A stretch of DNA of 64,000 bases from Brachypodium distachyon (GCF_000005505.3 NC_016134.3:26859584-26923583), one strand, 5' to 3'. Counted from the stretch's first letter, positions 11,480 to 22,988 are shown. Notes: generated by a model from the letters alone, not told the origin. Numbers and translations: made by a program.

Positions 11480-11915
11480 GGCAGAGGGGAGCAAGCGCAG
11501 CTGGGGTCGGAGGAAGACGGCGCGGGGTCGGGTCGTCGCGGAGGAAGACGGTGCGGGCTCGGGGACGGCGGCGCGGGGTCGGGTCGTCGCGGAGGAAGAC
11601 GCCGGCGCGGGGTCGAGCGGCGCGGAGGAAGACGCGCGGCATCGGGCTCGGGGTCGAAGGAGGGCTCGGGGAGGGCAGCCGGAGGAGGGAGACGACGGCG
11701 CGGGCTCGGGACCGGACGACGGCGCAGGCTCGGGGACGGCGGCGGGAGGAGGGAGATGACGGCACGGGCTCGGGGACGGCGGCGGGAGGAGGGACATGAC
11801 GGCGCGGGCTCGGGGCGGCGCGGGTTCGGTGACGGCTGCGGCGGCGGCGCGAAATTCCGGCAGGGCTTCGCCTCTCCTAGGGTTTTGCCCACAGCTGGTC
11901 GCTCTGTATGTTGAG
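11480..11915. repeat. GC-rich repeated block of the CACTA element
   Basis: Three copies of a roughly 28-70 bp motif (GGGGTCGGGTCGTCGCGGAG) are followed by three copies of a motif with GGCGGGAGGAGGGA and GGGCTCGGGGAC. All six frames give low-complexity P/R/A or G/R products, so I do not call a gene. By position it could be the 5' leader of the Transposase_24 transcript, like the GC-rich block at 23071-23470. Confidence 0.6.
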
Positions 11916-11972
11916 GACGCACGGGCGGAATAACCCTAAATTTTGCTAAGTGTTCTCTTATATACCCGACAC

Positions 11973-12172
11973 TCATCAGTAACAGTCAGGTAAGGGAGCT
12001 GACCGTTACTGATGATCCTTCAATCATCAGTAACGATCGCGCTAGAAAGCGACTGCCACTGATGTTATCCTATGTGCAATGCCCAACTACTCATCAGTAA
12101 TGGGCGTGTAGAAGGCTGACCGTTATACTCATCAGTAACGGGCGCATAGCATCCTGACCGTTACTGATGAGC
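11973..12172. repeat. Cluster of CACTA subterminal-type repeats inside the element
   Basis: About seven copies of (C)ATCAGTAACGG or its complement CCGTTACTGATG lie in both orientations within 200 bp. The same motif fills the right terminus (23531-23820). No CACTA terminal sequence lies next to this cluster. 12173-12563 is AT-rich and fits the 3' region of TNP2. Confidence 0.75.
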
Positions 12173-12563
12173 ATAGGACATGGACTCCAATTGTCTAGTA
12201 TTTGTACATCATGGAATTCATGTATTTATAGTTTGATCAATAAATTCATGCATTTCTCTAGTATTTTTGCTAAATTAAATTCAAAAAATTCATCACATGC
12301 ATACACAAAAGTACATCGATCACACTAAATTTCACTTAGTACAAAGTTTGCATTCAAATTCAGTACGAGTACATTACAATGTGACTAGTAGTGCTTCTCC
12401 TTCCTTCGGTAAGTCATAACTTAACTCCTCGCAGTAGTGCTTCTGAGGTAGGGTTTTTGTGGTATTTTCTCGCTCTCGCTCCCATCACTTCTTCTTTTCC
12501 CTCTCCTTTTTCCTCGTTAATATCGTGCGTTCCGCTTCTTCGCCATTTGCGGCGGTCGTCGGA

Positions 12564-13598
12564 TCATGGAAACCTTCGTAGTCTTCTTGTGAAGTAACCA
12601 TCCACTCCAACAATGCTTCTTTTTCCTCTTCTTACTATGACACGGCCTTTATTTGCCGGGTCGTCTATGTAAAATACCTGCTTGCATTGTTTAGCAAAGA
12701 CCCATGGTTCCTCTCTTGCCGGGATTTTTCTGACGTCAACTTGTTCACATGGGATCTCAGGAGAGGTAGCACCGTCGTCATGAACCTGTGACTTCCTTCT
12801 TTGTCTCCTTTGGTCCATCTTACACGGAACATTGGGATCTTTGTGGTCGTGTACTCCAATTCCCAGATCTCCTCAATAACGCCGAAGAACGCTTTGGTTT
12901 TGCTGTTGTCATTGGTCGCGGTCTCAGAAGTCATCACTACACCACTATTTTGATACGTGCTTTTACGGTCCTGAGACACAGTGTAGAAGTTATAGATGTT
13001 GGTCACATATGATTGCCAAGTAGAGACGTGGTAAGCAGGTTCCCGTGACAAATATGCAACCGTCTCTTCGGATTCATTGGTCGTCTCCCTGCCGTACCAA
13101 TAATTCTTCAGCCACGCCGTGAATGTTTTATTGTGCTCCCAATGGATCCAAACTTTTCCTCTTTTAGGGTTTTCATTTCGTAGTTGTTCCATGTGCATTT
13201 CCTGATAAGGCCGACAACAATCGACAGTTTGCAACACAACCAAATGTGCTCTTTCAAAGTCAGCTTCCCTTCCTCTTCCATAGACATTAAGGAATGTATG
13301 TCCAAGGCCGCCTTCGAGCTTGCCCTTGTGCCGTGATTCGGGAACCCCTATTGATTTCTGATCGGCCAACCAATCCGTGCAGAACTCGATGCACTCTTCT
13401 GCCCTAAAGCCTTCCACGATGCTACCTTCCGGACGCGATCTGTTACGAACGTAGCGCCTCAGAACCCCGTTGTATCGTTCAGGGCCATACACGTTATGCA
13501 GGAACGAGGGCCCTAGGGACAAGATCTCATCGCATATGTGGATCATTAGATGAACCATGATATCGAAGAATGATGGAGGGAAGAACATCTCGAGCCTG
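12564..13598 (-). pseudogene. CACTA TNP2 transposase, C-terminal part (DUF4218 and DUF4216)
   Basis: The minus strand from 13598 reads RLEMFFPPSFFDIMVHL, YGPERYNGVLRRYVRNR, EGFRAEECIEFCTDWL (DUF4218) and later YQNSGVVMTSET, FFGVIEEIWELEY and FRVRWTK (DUF4216). A frameshift near 12740 moves the end into another frame (FAKQCKQVFYIDDP, GKRSIVGVDGYF). The N-terminal part is at 22282-22988 and the region between, normally the catalytic TNP2 domain of several hundred residues, is absent. Tat A begins at 13599. Confidence 0.85.
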
Positions 13599-15177
13599 GC
13601 AGCTGGGGTCAGGAGTTTTGTCGTTCGTGGTCTCACCGATCATCAACAACATGACGGTGACTAAGGTGCTGGTGGACAACGGAGCGGGGTTGAACCTCCT
13701 GTCTGCTAGGTTGGTGGAGAAGCTTCAGCTGCCGCTAGAGCAGATGAAGCCCACCGACCCGTTCCGGGGAGTAAACCCCGGGATCGTGCGCCCCCTAGGG
13801 CGCATCACGCTGCCGGTTACCTTCGGGTCCCGGGAAGCGTTCAGGACTGAGCACCTCGTGTTCGATGTGGCTCACACCCCGTTGCCGTACAACGGGATCC
13901 TTGGTCAGGCAGCGTTGATCAAGTTCATGGCGTCAACCCATTGCGCCTATGGCGTGATGAAGATACCATCCACGTATGGAATCTTGTCCATCAAGTGCGA
14001 TCTCAAGGACGCGGCTTGGTGTGTTGGCGAGGTCGTCAAGGCTGCCGCTGCAGCTGATTCTGGTGATGAAGGCGTCACGGGAAGCGAAGGCTCGCTACCG
14101 GGCAATCACCCCGCAGCGAAGAAGGCTCGTGTTACCCCGCAGCAACTCGTCAGGGGAAGCACAAGCTCGAGCTCACGCCCCGGCAAGGGCCAGAAGCTCA
14201 AGGAGGAGGCTGCCAAGGTGAAGAAGCTGCCCCTCCAAGCCGGCAACGATTCTAGGCGCACCGCATCACGGTGGTGTCACGATTCTACCTCGAGCGGGCC
14301 CTCACCAACCGTGAAGCCACCGGGAGAGTGGCCAAGTGGAGGATGGAGTTGTTGGAGTTTGATCTCCACTTCACGAACAAGCCCTGCAAGTCATTCCATC
14401 GACAAGTTCTCCAAGTTGGTGGAAGTGGAACCAGTGTGGAAGGTGACCGCTCAGGCGGCCATCAAGTTCTTCAAGGGCATTGTGTGCCGGTTTGGTGTGC
14501 CTAACAGTATCATCACCGGTAATGGCACACAATTTACGAGCGCCGTGTTCCAAGCTTACTGCGAGAACATGGGCACCAAGATCCACTTCGCCTATGTTGC
14601 TCACCCGAGGAGCAACAGACAGGCGGAGCAAGCCAACACAGAGGTGTTGCGGGGTCTCGAGACGAGAACCTTTGACAAGCTCAAAGGCCACGGGAAGCAC
14701 TGTGTTGAAGAACTCCAGCCCATGCTGTGGTCGATCAGGACCACACCTAGCCGGGCAACGGGTGAAACTTCTTTCACCCTTGTCTACGGGGCAAAAGCGG
14801 TGCTGCCCCTTGAGCTCAAGCATGGATCCCCTCGGGTACGCGCGTACGGCAAGCATAGCCAACATGAGCAGAGGATTGACGATCTTAACTTCATCGAAGA
14901 ACTTCGATGCCGGGCTGCTGTACGAGCTGCGCTTTATCAGCAGGGACTCCGCCGTTATCATGACAGGCAGGTCCGTCCCTGGGAGCTCGAGGTCGTAGAC
15001 CTTGTCCTGCGCCGGATACAAGGAACGAAGGCCGGGAACAAGTTGGCTCCGAAATGGGAGGGCCTCATCCGGGTAGTGCAGGTGACCAGGGCGGGGGCTG
15101 TTCGGCTGGAAACCGAAGAAGGCTTGCCGGTGCAAAACACTTGGAATCTTGAGCACCTGCGCAAGTTCTACCCGTGA
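13599..15177 (+). pseudogene. Chimeric pol remnant of Tat A: protease fused to integrase in one open frame
   Basis: One uninterrupted frame of more than 500 codons. The first part is the protease (TVTKVLVDNGAGLN, FRGVNPGIVRPLGR, FDVAHTPLPYNGILGQ) and linker to about 14250. A 130 bp piece of RNase H sequence follows in a shifted frame (bases match B near 5440-5350), and from 14400 the integrase core (IDKFSKLVEVEPV, GNGTQFTSAVFQAY, AHPRSNRQAEQAN) to the C-terminal LEHLRKFYP and stop. Reverse transcriptase, most of RNase H and the integrase zinc domain are deleted. The ORF is a by-product of deletion rather than a normal gene, but it has no stop. Confidence 0.82.
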
Positions 15178-15889
15178 AGCGGCGGAGCCTGACCCACGGG
15201 TGATGCTGCTGCTGCATGCCTCTCGAACTAGTGTAGCCGGGCAACCCCCGATTGTAATCCGCTAGTTTCTATGAATAAAGATAAGTGATTTTCTCTGAAT
15301 TTCAAGTTGACTCAATTATTGCATGTGCTTTCTTCTGTCTCTTGCTCTAGGTGCACAGAAGTCTCTTTCCATCCTCGATTGTGAGCAGGGGGCTGCCGGA
15401 GCCTCGAAAACAGAAATCCCTTTGCCACATCACTCTGACACAGGGTCGTGTCATTGCCGGGTCCCCCGCAACGCACACCACGCGACAACAGCGTCTTGGG
15501 AACGAAAGAGTGTTCACACCCAAGTTTGGTATCGACCCTTCTGTGCTCGGTGGCTGGGAGGCAGGAGGGTTGTCTGTCCTGTACCGTTTTTTCGTGCATT
15601 TCAAAATTTTTTGCAGCATCTCGGGCTTCGTAAGAATCTGACATGCAGGATAAGGATAGGGATCGAACACACTGTGATGCTCGTGGAGTACTCACGGGCC
15701 CTGTCGTCTAGCGGGGAGCCACTGGTGCGTGGCGACCGCTTCAAGGTTCTTACCGCAGGAGGGTGTCGCCACGGGTGCCGTGGTGGCTCGGCACGCACGG
15801 TGGCAGGATTTTTCACCGTGCCTACAAAAGGGCATGCTGGCCACGGAGCAACTCAGAGCAAAGCTAAGGAGATGGCTATAAAGGCGAGG

Positions 15890-16095
15890 GAGGCCGCAGA
15901 GACACGGTGGGGGTGCATGCCATCAGTGCTCACTGCCGATGGGTGCACTGCCACCGTGCCCTTGCCGCATCCCTTCAGCAGGCGGTTCCAAGGCGAGGGT
16001 TGCCGCAGAGACGTTGTGGTGGTACATGCCATCAGTGCTCAACGCCGATGGGTGCACTGCCCCAACGTCCTTGCCGTGCCCCTCCAGCAGGAGTT
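15890..16095. repeat. Tandem repeat in the spacer of Tat A
   Basis: Two units of about 112 bp contain GCCATCAGTGCTC and CGATGGGTGCACTGCC. They are the reverse-orientation equivalent of the array in element B at 2545-2760. The rest of 15178-16665 is noncoding spacer. Confidence 0.7.
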
Positions 16096-16665
16096 CCAAG
16101 TGCAGAACTGATACGTTCGACATGAGAACAGACAGCTAAGTGCATTATCCTAGGCGCCTAGCTTTCTAATACTCAACGTGGGCTCGTTGGTGTGGGTCGG
16201 GTCTGGCGTGTGGCTGGAGTGTTAGTAGGATGTTTGCAAGGGGAGTGCGCTCCTCATGCGGCTTGCGGGTCCGTCCCGTGGGCGCGTTCTTGGGAGTAGC
16301 TAACCTGCAAGTGGAGTGGCTTGCCGCTGCTACTTGGCCCCAGGTTGGCACCACGGGTCCGTCCCGGGTCCCTGGTCTGGTTAAGTGGGTAGCGTGCGAG
16401 TCCCCAGCAACACAAAGCGCAACACACGAGGACAGGAAGACCCACCCCACGAGTCAATTCCAGGAGCAAGTGCCAAATAGAACCAGAAAGCAAGATTTCT
16501 AAAGGTAGCAAATGATTACATGGACTAAGGAAACCATAATTGTTCAACAGCGCCAAGCGCCACTTGCAGGAAACAAAGGGAAAAATAAAAGCTTGTAGGG
16601 GACTATGACGGATGGTTGTCGGGGTCTTCCGCAGGGGGCGCCGGCTCCGGCTTCCTCTGCCTCCA

Positions 16666-18184
16666 CTACACCACTTCGTCGACGAACCTACCCACTGCCC
16701 TGGTGTGCGAGGGGCCGCCCTCGATGTCCGACCACGCGTCTAGCAGCGTCTCGAAGGGGAAGTCGGGGTGATGGTATTGCACCCGGGGGAGGAACGTCTC
16801 GGCGATCTCCCTAGCGCACGACGCTATCTCCCCGTCGCAGAACTTGGAGATCCACACATCCAGCGCCTCGAGCTTCCCCACCATGTCGGAGAAGAATGGG
16901 ATCAGCGTGCTAACGTCTGTGCCGTCCACCTTCGCGGCCTGCAGCTCGAACCTCGGCAGCAGCTCGTGTACGGCCTGGGCGATCTCGTGCAGCTTCTCGA
17001 TCTCCCTCCGCCGCTGCTCCGCCAACTTGTCGTGGTTGCCGCGCGCCAGCGCCACCGCATGCTTGGCCTTGCGGAGGAGTTCTGTGACCCGCACGATCTC
17101 CTTGGCCTTGCCCACATTGTCCTCGCCCATCTTGACGAGTTCGCCCTGGGCGGTGGCCAATTCGGACTCGAGATGGGCGCTCCTTTCCTTGGCGGAATTG
17201 AGCTCCTTCTCTCGCCGTGCCAACGCCGCTGCCGCGTCCTCCGTGGCCTTGTCCTGCTCCTCCAGCTTCGTGCGCACCGCCTGGAGCTGGGAGGAGCAGC
17301 TGCTGATTAGCTCGCTCTTCTCGTTGAGGCGAGCTTGGGCTGTTGCAAACACCTCCTCGTGCTCCTTGTTGGCCTTCTCCCGCGCCGTGGCCAGCGAGTC
17401 CAGTACTTGCTGGTGCTCGGCGCGCTGGGCCTCCAGCTGCCGGTGGAGTTCTGCCTCGGGGACAACCGGCGTTGCGGCCTCGTCCCTGGCCTGCCGAGCC
17501 CGGCGGGTCTCCTCCCTCAGCCGGGAGAGCTCCTGCCTCTCCCTTTCGACATCCCGCCGCACTTCACCCAGCTGACCCTTCGCGAGCTCGTGGTGCTACC
17601 TCACCTTGTTGAACGAGGTGACGAACGCCAGTTGCTGCTCCTTGATGGCGTCGAGAAACTGGTGCCCCTGATCATAGATACTTGGGTCCCAGGTGATTGG
17701 GTCCCAAGTTGCCCCGGCAAGGATGCCGAGGTCTGGGCTGGAAGTAGCGGCGGACGAGGATGAAACCCCCGCTGCCCTGGTCTGGCCGGGGGAGCATCGT
17801 CCCCTTGCAGGGGAGCCGCCTGCTGCCCTAGTTTTGAAAACCGGACCGGTGACCGAACCGGCGAGGCTCTTGGTTCAGGTTTTTCCAGTCAAACCGCTGG
17901 TTCACCCGGTTGAACCAGCATGGTTTTTTAAGATATAAAATAATACTTTTAATTTAATACTGCAAATAACAGCCCAAATCGGCCCAGGTTCGTGGAGCCC
18001 ATTCCCTAACTCTAAGTTAAAGGCCCAACTGTCCAGGCAAGTATTTAAGTTTTAATTCAAAGCCCAATATGCCTCTACTGGGCCAGCCATGATACCATCC
18101 TAACCCTACCGGCCGCTGATCGATCTCTTTCTCCATCTCGTTCCTCATCCTGAGCAGCAGTTCCGGCCATCTCCTCCAACACCA

Positions 18185-18224
<40 letters not shown>

Positions 18225-20975
18225 CACCATATCTCTCCCGAGCTAGAAGGTCGATGGGGAGGACGGCGGCCGACGCCGGCAGGCCCGAGCGGAGCTGGTA
18301 GCCTGGTACGCATGGTGTCCGCGTCGACGGTGAAGGAGAAGCCGAACGGGGCGGCCACGTTGGGTGCGGCGCGGAGCGGGAGGCGGTCGGAGACGACCAC
18401 GCGACGCGGACGAGGACGGGGAGGCCGGCGAGGAAGGAGAGCAGCGGGGCGGCGCGGGTGCCGGTGACGCGCTGGGGCGGGATCGGGCTAGCGGCGGACG
18501 GTTAGCCGCGGGATTGAGCGGCGGCGGGGCGACGCTGGTGGTGGAGACACGCGGGATCGAGCTCGAGCGGCGACCGGCGAGACGAGGGAGACGGCAAGGA
18601 TGGGAACTTTTGGAACGGGAACTGAACCGGGAGGTTCGAGCCGAACCGCTTGGTTCACCGGTTTTCACCGAAACCACCCGGTTCACCCAGTTTTGTCCGG
18701 TCCAGTGGCCCGTCCGGTCCAGTGCGCTAAAAAGACCGCAGAGGTCTCCGGTTTCGGTTTTGTCCAGTCGGACCGTCGGTCCGGTCCGGTTTTCAGAACT
18801 AGGCCTGCTGCACCCCAGCCACATCTTCCTCCACACCCACGCCTGCGGGTTGCGGGTCTAGTGGGGGGGGGGGGGCACGCCCCCGGCAGGAGTCGCCTCC
18901 TGCTGAGCGGCAGCGTCCGCGCCTCCGGCCTGTGGGGCCGGGGCCGCGCCGTCGAGCCCCACTCCGATAGCGGCGGCGGGTGCCACCACCGTCGTATCTA
19001 GGGCGGCGGGGCTTGGCGCGGGAGCCGCCTTCGGCTCGTCCCTGAGCTCTGCATCCTCGACGTCGGAGGTGAGGTCGATCACCGTATCGTCCGCCCCCGT
19101 GGCGGGCGCATTGGGACCTACGGCAAGGGCAAAATAAGTACTTCAAACCAAATTGAGGTACGCGGCGACGAGCGCAAGGGAGTTCCGGGCAAGTACCTTG
19201 CGGGGCCGCCGCGCTTGTGGGGGGAGATTTGTCCCCCTCTGTCCCGGCTTTTGCTGCTGGGCTGTCCGCTGCAGGCCGGGTTTCGCCTGCAAGCCAAGGT
19301 AATTACACGATCACGCGTCGACGTGCAGGAGGAGCGTGTACAATGGAATCAGGAGAGGGGTCTGTACCTACTGCGGGCTCCTCCTCCTCTAGGATCGGGT
19401 CGGAGCAGGCATAGTGGCGGCGCCGCTGGCCCGCGTGCTGGCCTGGCTGGCACTAACATTGGCCCGGGTGCGCGGCTTCTTGCTAGGCACGGCGGGCGCA
19501 GTGTTGGTTCTCCCCCTCTTGCCGGCTCCAGCCAGAGTGCAATGTCCCTGCAAGGCGTCAATGAAGAAGCGGCAATCAAGGCAAGCACAAATTTGTAAGT
19601 AAAGGGGGAGGAAAGATGTCAGCTTACCTTGGGGGGTTGACCTTCAGAGAGTAGCCGGTGAAGATTCCCCGCTTCGGCGGGACCGCGGACCCTCGTGGAG
19701 TTGCCGCGGCCCCGGTTGTGGCAGAAGCCACCAAGGCGCCTGCAGCCGTTGCGGAGGTGGCCGCTACCGCTGGCGTTCTTGGTCGCCGCACCAGCGGCAC
19801 GTCGTCCTCGTCCTCACCCTCCGCCTCAGGGAGGACCGTCCGGGCTCCGGCAACGCCGCCAGCCTCGTCGCCGGGCCAGCTGGAATCCGATCCCCCCTCG
19901 ATTTCCTCGGCCACTTGCTTCCCACGAGCTGTGGGTGGCGGAGGCTTCGGGGCTGGGACCGGGGAATCGGACATCAGCCCCCACTCATTACAGGGTGGGT
20001 AGCTGCCGATGATCTCGTGAAGGCCCGCGACGCCAGCGTGAAGGGATGGAGCCCCCGGGGACAGCTCCGTGAATGGAACGTCCTCGCCGGTGATTCCCTT
20101 CACCCACTCCTGGATCACCTCCGGTGTCACACCCACGCTTTGCAAGCGCGTGGTGTCGCCGAGACCTGTGTACATCCACGCGGGGCGGGACAACAGCTGT
20201 AGCGGCGCGATGCGCCGGCTGATGTAGGTGCGCGCCACATCCAGATCGGTGAGCCCCGCTAGCCGCAGGGCCTTGATCTTCTGGATGATGGGAAGGAGTT
20301 CCGCGTCTCGGCTATAGCGGTCCCGCCAGCTGCCGTTACTCGCCGACAGCTCGGTGGGCGCATGAATGAACTCGTCGGGCTCATCCACGCGAACTCAACA
20401 CCAGCTCCCGCGCCACTCCTTCTCGATCTTCTGCTCGTTCCGCACGATGAACTCCAACTTCATCTTGTCGCGGGCGCGGAACGAGACCCCCGACGACATC
20501 GCTCCCGACTGCTCGACGCGCGGGTAGAAGTAATGACGGAACAATGCCACCGATGGCATCACCCGACAAACCCCTCACAGAGAAATTGGAAGACGGCGAG
20601 AAGGAAGAGGGAAGTGGGGTGGAGCTGCGCAACCTTAAGCTGGTACACGGCCATGAGAGCCTGGACGAAGAGGGAGTACGGAGGTACGAACCCAGCAAGG
20701 ATGAAGCGGCCGAACACCCGAAAGTCGTTGTCCTGGTGGTCGCCGCCGGCAGGGAAGATGAGCGTCTCGCCGTACTTGTTGAACGAGGAGGCGACGGCAT
20801 GCCAGATCTTGTCGACCCCCTCGCCGTTGTAGCCAGGCTTGAAGAAGGCCCGCATGGCCCTCATCTCCCGGTTCTTCTGGTCCTTCTCCGACAAGGGCTT
20901 CTTCGGGGCTTTCTCGCCCTTATCGACCGCAGAGCTCATGGAATTCTTCCCTCTCTTGGGGGCCTTGGGCGCCAT
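16666..20975 (-). pseudogene. Antisense extra gene of Tat A (gypsy-type transposon domain, coiled coil)
   Basis: It runs opposite to pol. A likely start at 20975 (MAPKAPKRGK) leads to a conserved block with FKPGYNGEGVDKIW, GRFILAGFVPPYS and CEGFVG, resembling the 'putative gypsy type transposon' domain (PF04195) by recall. A stop near 20560 and a frameshift follow, then MDEPDEFIHAPTELS to about 19624 with a proline- and alanine-rich acidic tail. A hAT-like element (17827-18803) interrupts the middle. From 17562 to 16666 a coiled coil (RELSRLREETRR type, HRQLEAQRAEHQQ) ends in FSDMVGKLEALDVWISKF and a stop. The matching gene of B is at 1-2097. Confidence 0.75.
17827..18803. mobile_element. hAT-like non-autonomous element with 8 bp target duplication
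   Basis: The ends are inverted: CCTAGTTTTGAAAACCGG on the left and the complement of CCTAGTTCTGAAAACCGG on the right. It is flanked by CCTGCTGC at 17819-17826 and 18804-18811. Element B at about 850-880 has the same surrounding sequence without the insert, which confirms insertion and boundaries. Subterminal regions are rich in ACCGG and GGTCCGG. The interior has a (CT)n tract at 18187-18222 and a GC-rich segment whose minus strand could encode VVSDRLPLRAAPNVAAPFG, perhaps captured gene sequence. No transposase was seen. Confidence 0.85.
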
Positions 20976-21370
20976 GGAGAATGTGGGTGGCGATGAACAA
21001 GATTAGGAGCGCAAGGAGGAATGGGGATGAGGAAGATGAACTCGAGGCTAAGTGACTGCCCCTCAGTGCAGCGGTGGGGTTTTATAGCACCCCAGCGCTG
21101 AGCAACGGTTACATCTGCACCCTACGGGTGCGCCGGGGATAACTGTGTTTTAAGAGGGGAATGCAAGACGTGTCCTTAACCACCCGCGATTAAGGGGAAA
21201 GTTAGGGCGGAAATCTCGCCCCCACCGCTCCGCCCGTAACGACGGAGTCCCTGGAGCGGTGCATGGTCGGAAGCCCGAAATGACTCGGGACCCACGCGTC
21301 GGTTAGGGCGTAGCCCGGCAACCGACAAAGGAAGATTTCGCCCGGGAACAGGCGTTGCCGGCCCACGTCC

Positions 21371-21379
21371 AGGGGCTAC
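21371..21379 (+). other. Polypurine tract of Tat A
   Basis: AGGGGCTAC directly precedes the LTR start TGTCGC. A GGGGGCTAC-like tract before TGTCG is what I recall for rice Tat elements. Confidence 0.65.
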
Positions 21380-22281
21380 TGTCGCACCAGTGGCACCCAG
21401 GGTACCACCGTTGCTTAACGCGTGGGTTGCCTCACTTGCTCTCTGCAAGGACGGCACCCCGGGCAGCACGGTGCGAGCTGCCCGGGAAGCCACCAGCCCG
21501 GCAAGACTAGCCGGGCTGCGGGGCTTGCCCCGAATGGCAGCGTGAAGGTTCCCGTCAGGGCGCCCCCCGGGAGGTCAGTTGCCGGGGAGGGTGTTCCCTG
21601 GCGCAGGCGCTTACAACAGGGCCGGCGCCCAATGCAAGCAGAGTATTGGCTCCACGTGGCCGCCCGGCAGGCTCCTTTTGTGCAAGGCTGGTCAGTGCGT
21701 GGAGTATGGCACAAGCAAGCATTAAATGCTCCGACAGAAGGGTGGTTCCCTGTCTAGTCAGCCCACAGGGAGTGGCTCGCAGTGAATCTAAGGCACGTAC
21801 CGCCCTAGCTACAGCACTTTGCACCATGCATGCATGCCAGCGCAGTAAGGGCAAGCTGCCTAGGGTCTTCGCTCGACACTTGTCCCCCATGCACCGAGGC
21901 ACCTGTGGTATCCCCTTGAGTATAATTGGAGGACCAGCGCCATCGGTCGGGGGGTTCGGTTCTTTCTAGGTTACACTCCAGTGGAGTTTGAGTGAGAGTC
22001 TTTAGCCTAGAAGTAGCAAGTAGCCACTTAGCAGAAAAGGGAAGAGAACAGCCGGGGGCTCCCCTGGCAACCTGTAAACACCTGTTCATTGGCTAATATA
22101 AACTCAGAAGCAGGACGTAGGGTTTTACACCTCTGGGTGCCCGAACCTGGTTAAACAGGCTTGTGCATTGTACACTCGTCATTGGCCTCGCCGGCGATCG
22201 TCGGAGCGATCCCCAACGCCCACTGCCGAACCAAAAAGGGGGTGCCTCGCATCCCTGGTGTCTAAGCCCCGGGCTACGACA
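21380..22281 (+). repeat. 3' LTR of Tat element A
   Basis: 902 bp, TGTCGCACC to GCTACGACA, so it has TGTCG/CGACA ends. It aligns with the LTR of element B. The flank is the TNP2 gene of the CACTA element; because the 5' LTR is missing no target duplication can be checked. 20976-21379 is leader and spacer without a gene. Confidence 0.83.
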
Positions 22282-22988
22282 CACGCAATCTAATCCAAGC
22301 AGGCATGTAATCTTCTTCGCCTCGTATGTGCTCTTGGGCAACTTGTTCGGCTGTGGAAAAACCGAAGCAAGGTAACTCAACAAGTCCGTGAAGCCCTTGT
22401 CTGACCAGCATGATGCTGCTTTCAGCCTCAAAAGTTCGAGCGTCACTTCGAGCACGTTGTTTTCTTCGCTAGCTCCATCATACAAGGGTGTGTTTGTGTC
22501 CTCCAACAATTTTTTGAACTGAGCAGACTCTGCCTTATCTTTGAGGTCCTCCAGCTGGTCCTGTAGGTACAGGTCATCTAGAATTTCGGCAATTCTGCCA
22601 CGTGGAGCTCCTTCACCTTCCACATTAGTCTCCTCATCGACCCTTGTTTCTTCCTCGGAATCATTCGCTAGATCATACCGCAGGACATCATCATCTTCGC
22701 TATCGCTACCAACATCAACCGCATCCTCCCCGTGACAAGTCCAGCAAGAATACCTTCCACAAAACCCGATGCCAGCTCGTGCATCTGAACATCTTCAGGC
22801 TTCATCATGCATGTGTTTCCACATTTGCGACATGGACAACGCATCATCACAAGTCTTTTTCGTTCCATATCACCTTTCGCCACTCCAAAAAAGACCGTCC
22901 ATTCGGTTATCCATCGAGCATTGATTCTTTCCTTGGCGTACATCCAAGAACGGTCCTTCGATCTACAACACAATACACAAGAAAACAC
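22282..22988 (-). pseudogene. CACTA TNP2 transposase, N-terminal part
   Basis: An ATG at 22988 reads MFSCVLCCRSKDRSWMYAKE. The segment WMY..RI, FFGVAKG and MMRCPCRKCGN is the Transpos_assoc zinc-binding domain (C-P-C-X2-C). A frame change near 22680 leads into the acidic linker (EILDDLYLQDQLEDL, LYDGASEEN) and the start of the TNP2 domain (LRLKAASCWSDKGFTDLL, NKLPKSTYEAKKI, LLGLD). The homology stops at the LTR of element A. The C-terminal part lies at 12564-13598. Confidence 0.83.

Larger units (their letters stand above)
13599..22281 (+). mobile_element. Tat-lineage gypsy retrotransposon A, 5'-deleted
   Basis: Plus-strand order: pol remnant (13599-15177), spacer with tandem repeat, antisense extra gene (20975-16666), polypurine tract and 3' LTR (21380-22281). 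The 5' LTR, primer site and gag are missing; the left edge falls inside the protease coding region and abuts CACTA TNP2. It is a relative of element B in opposite orientation. It also contains a hAT-like insertion (17827-18803). Confidence 0.87.

Noticed and set aside
11338..11976. Long frames in the GC-rich CACTA block
   Set aside because: Proline/arginine or glycine/arginine low-complexity products in several frames at once, caused by GC-rich repeats. No domain seen.
18017..18836. Possible separate gene in the hAT-like element
   Set aside because: Frames are GC-driven and no start-to-stop product matches a known family. Kept only as possible captured sequence.
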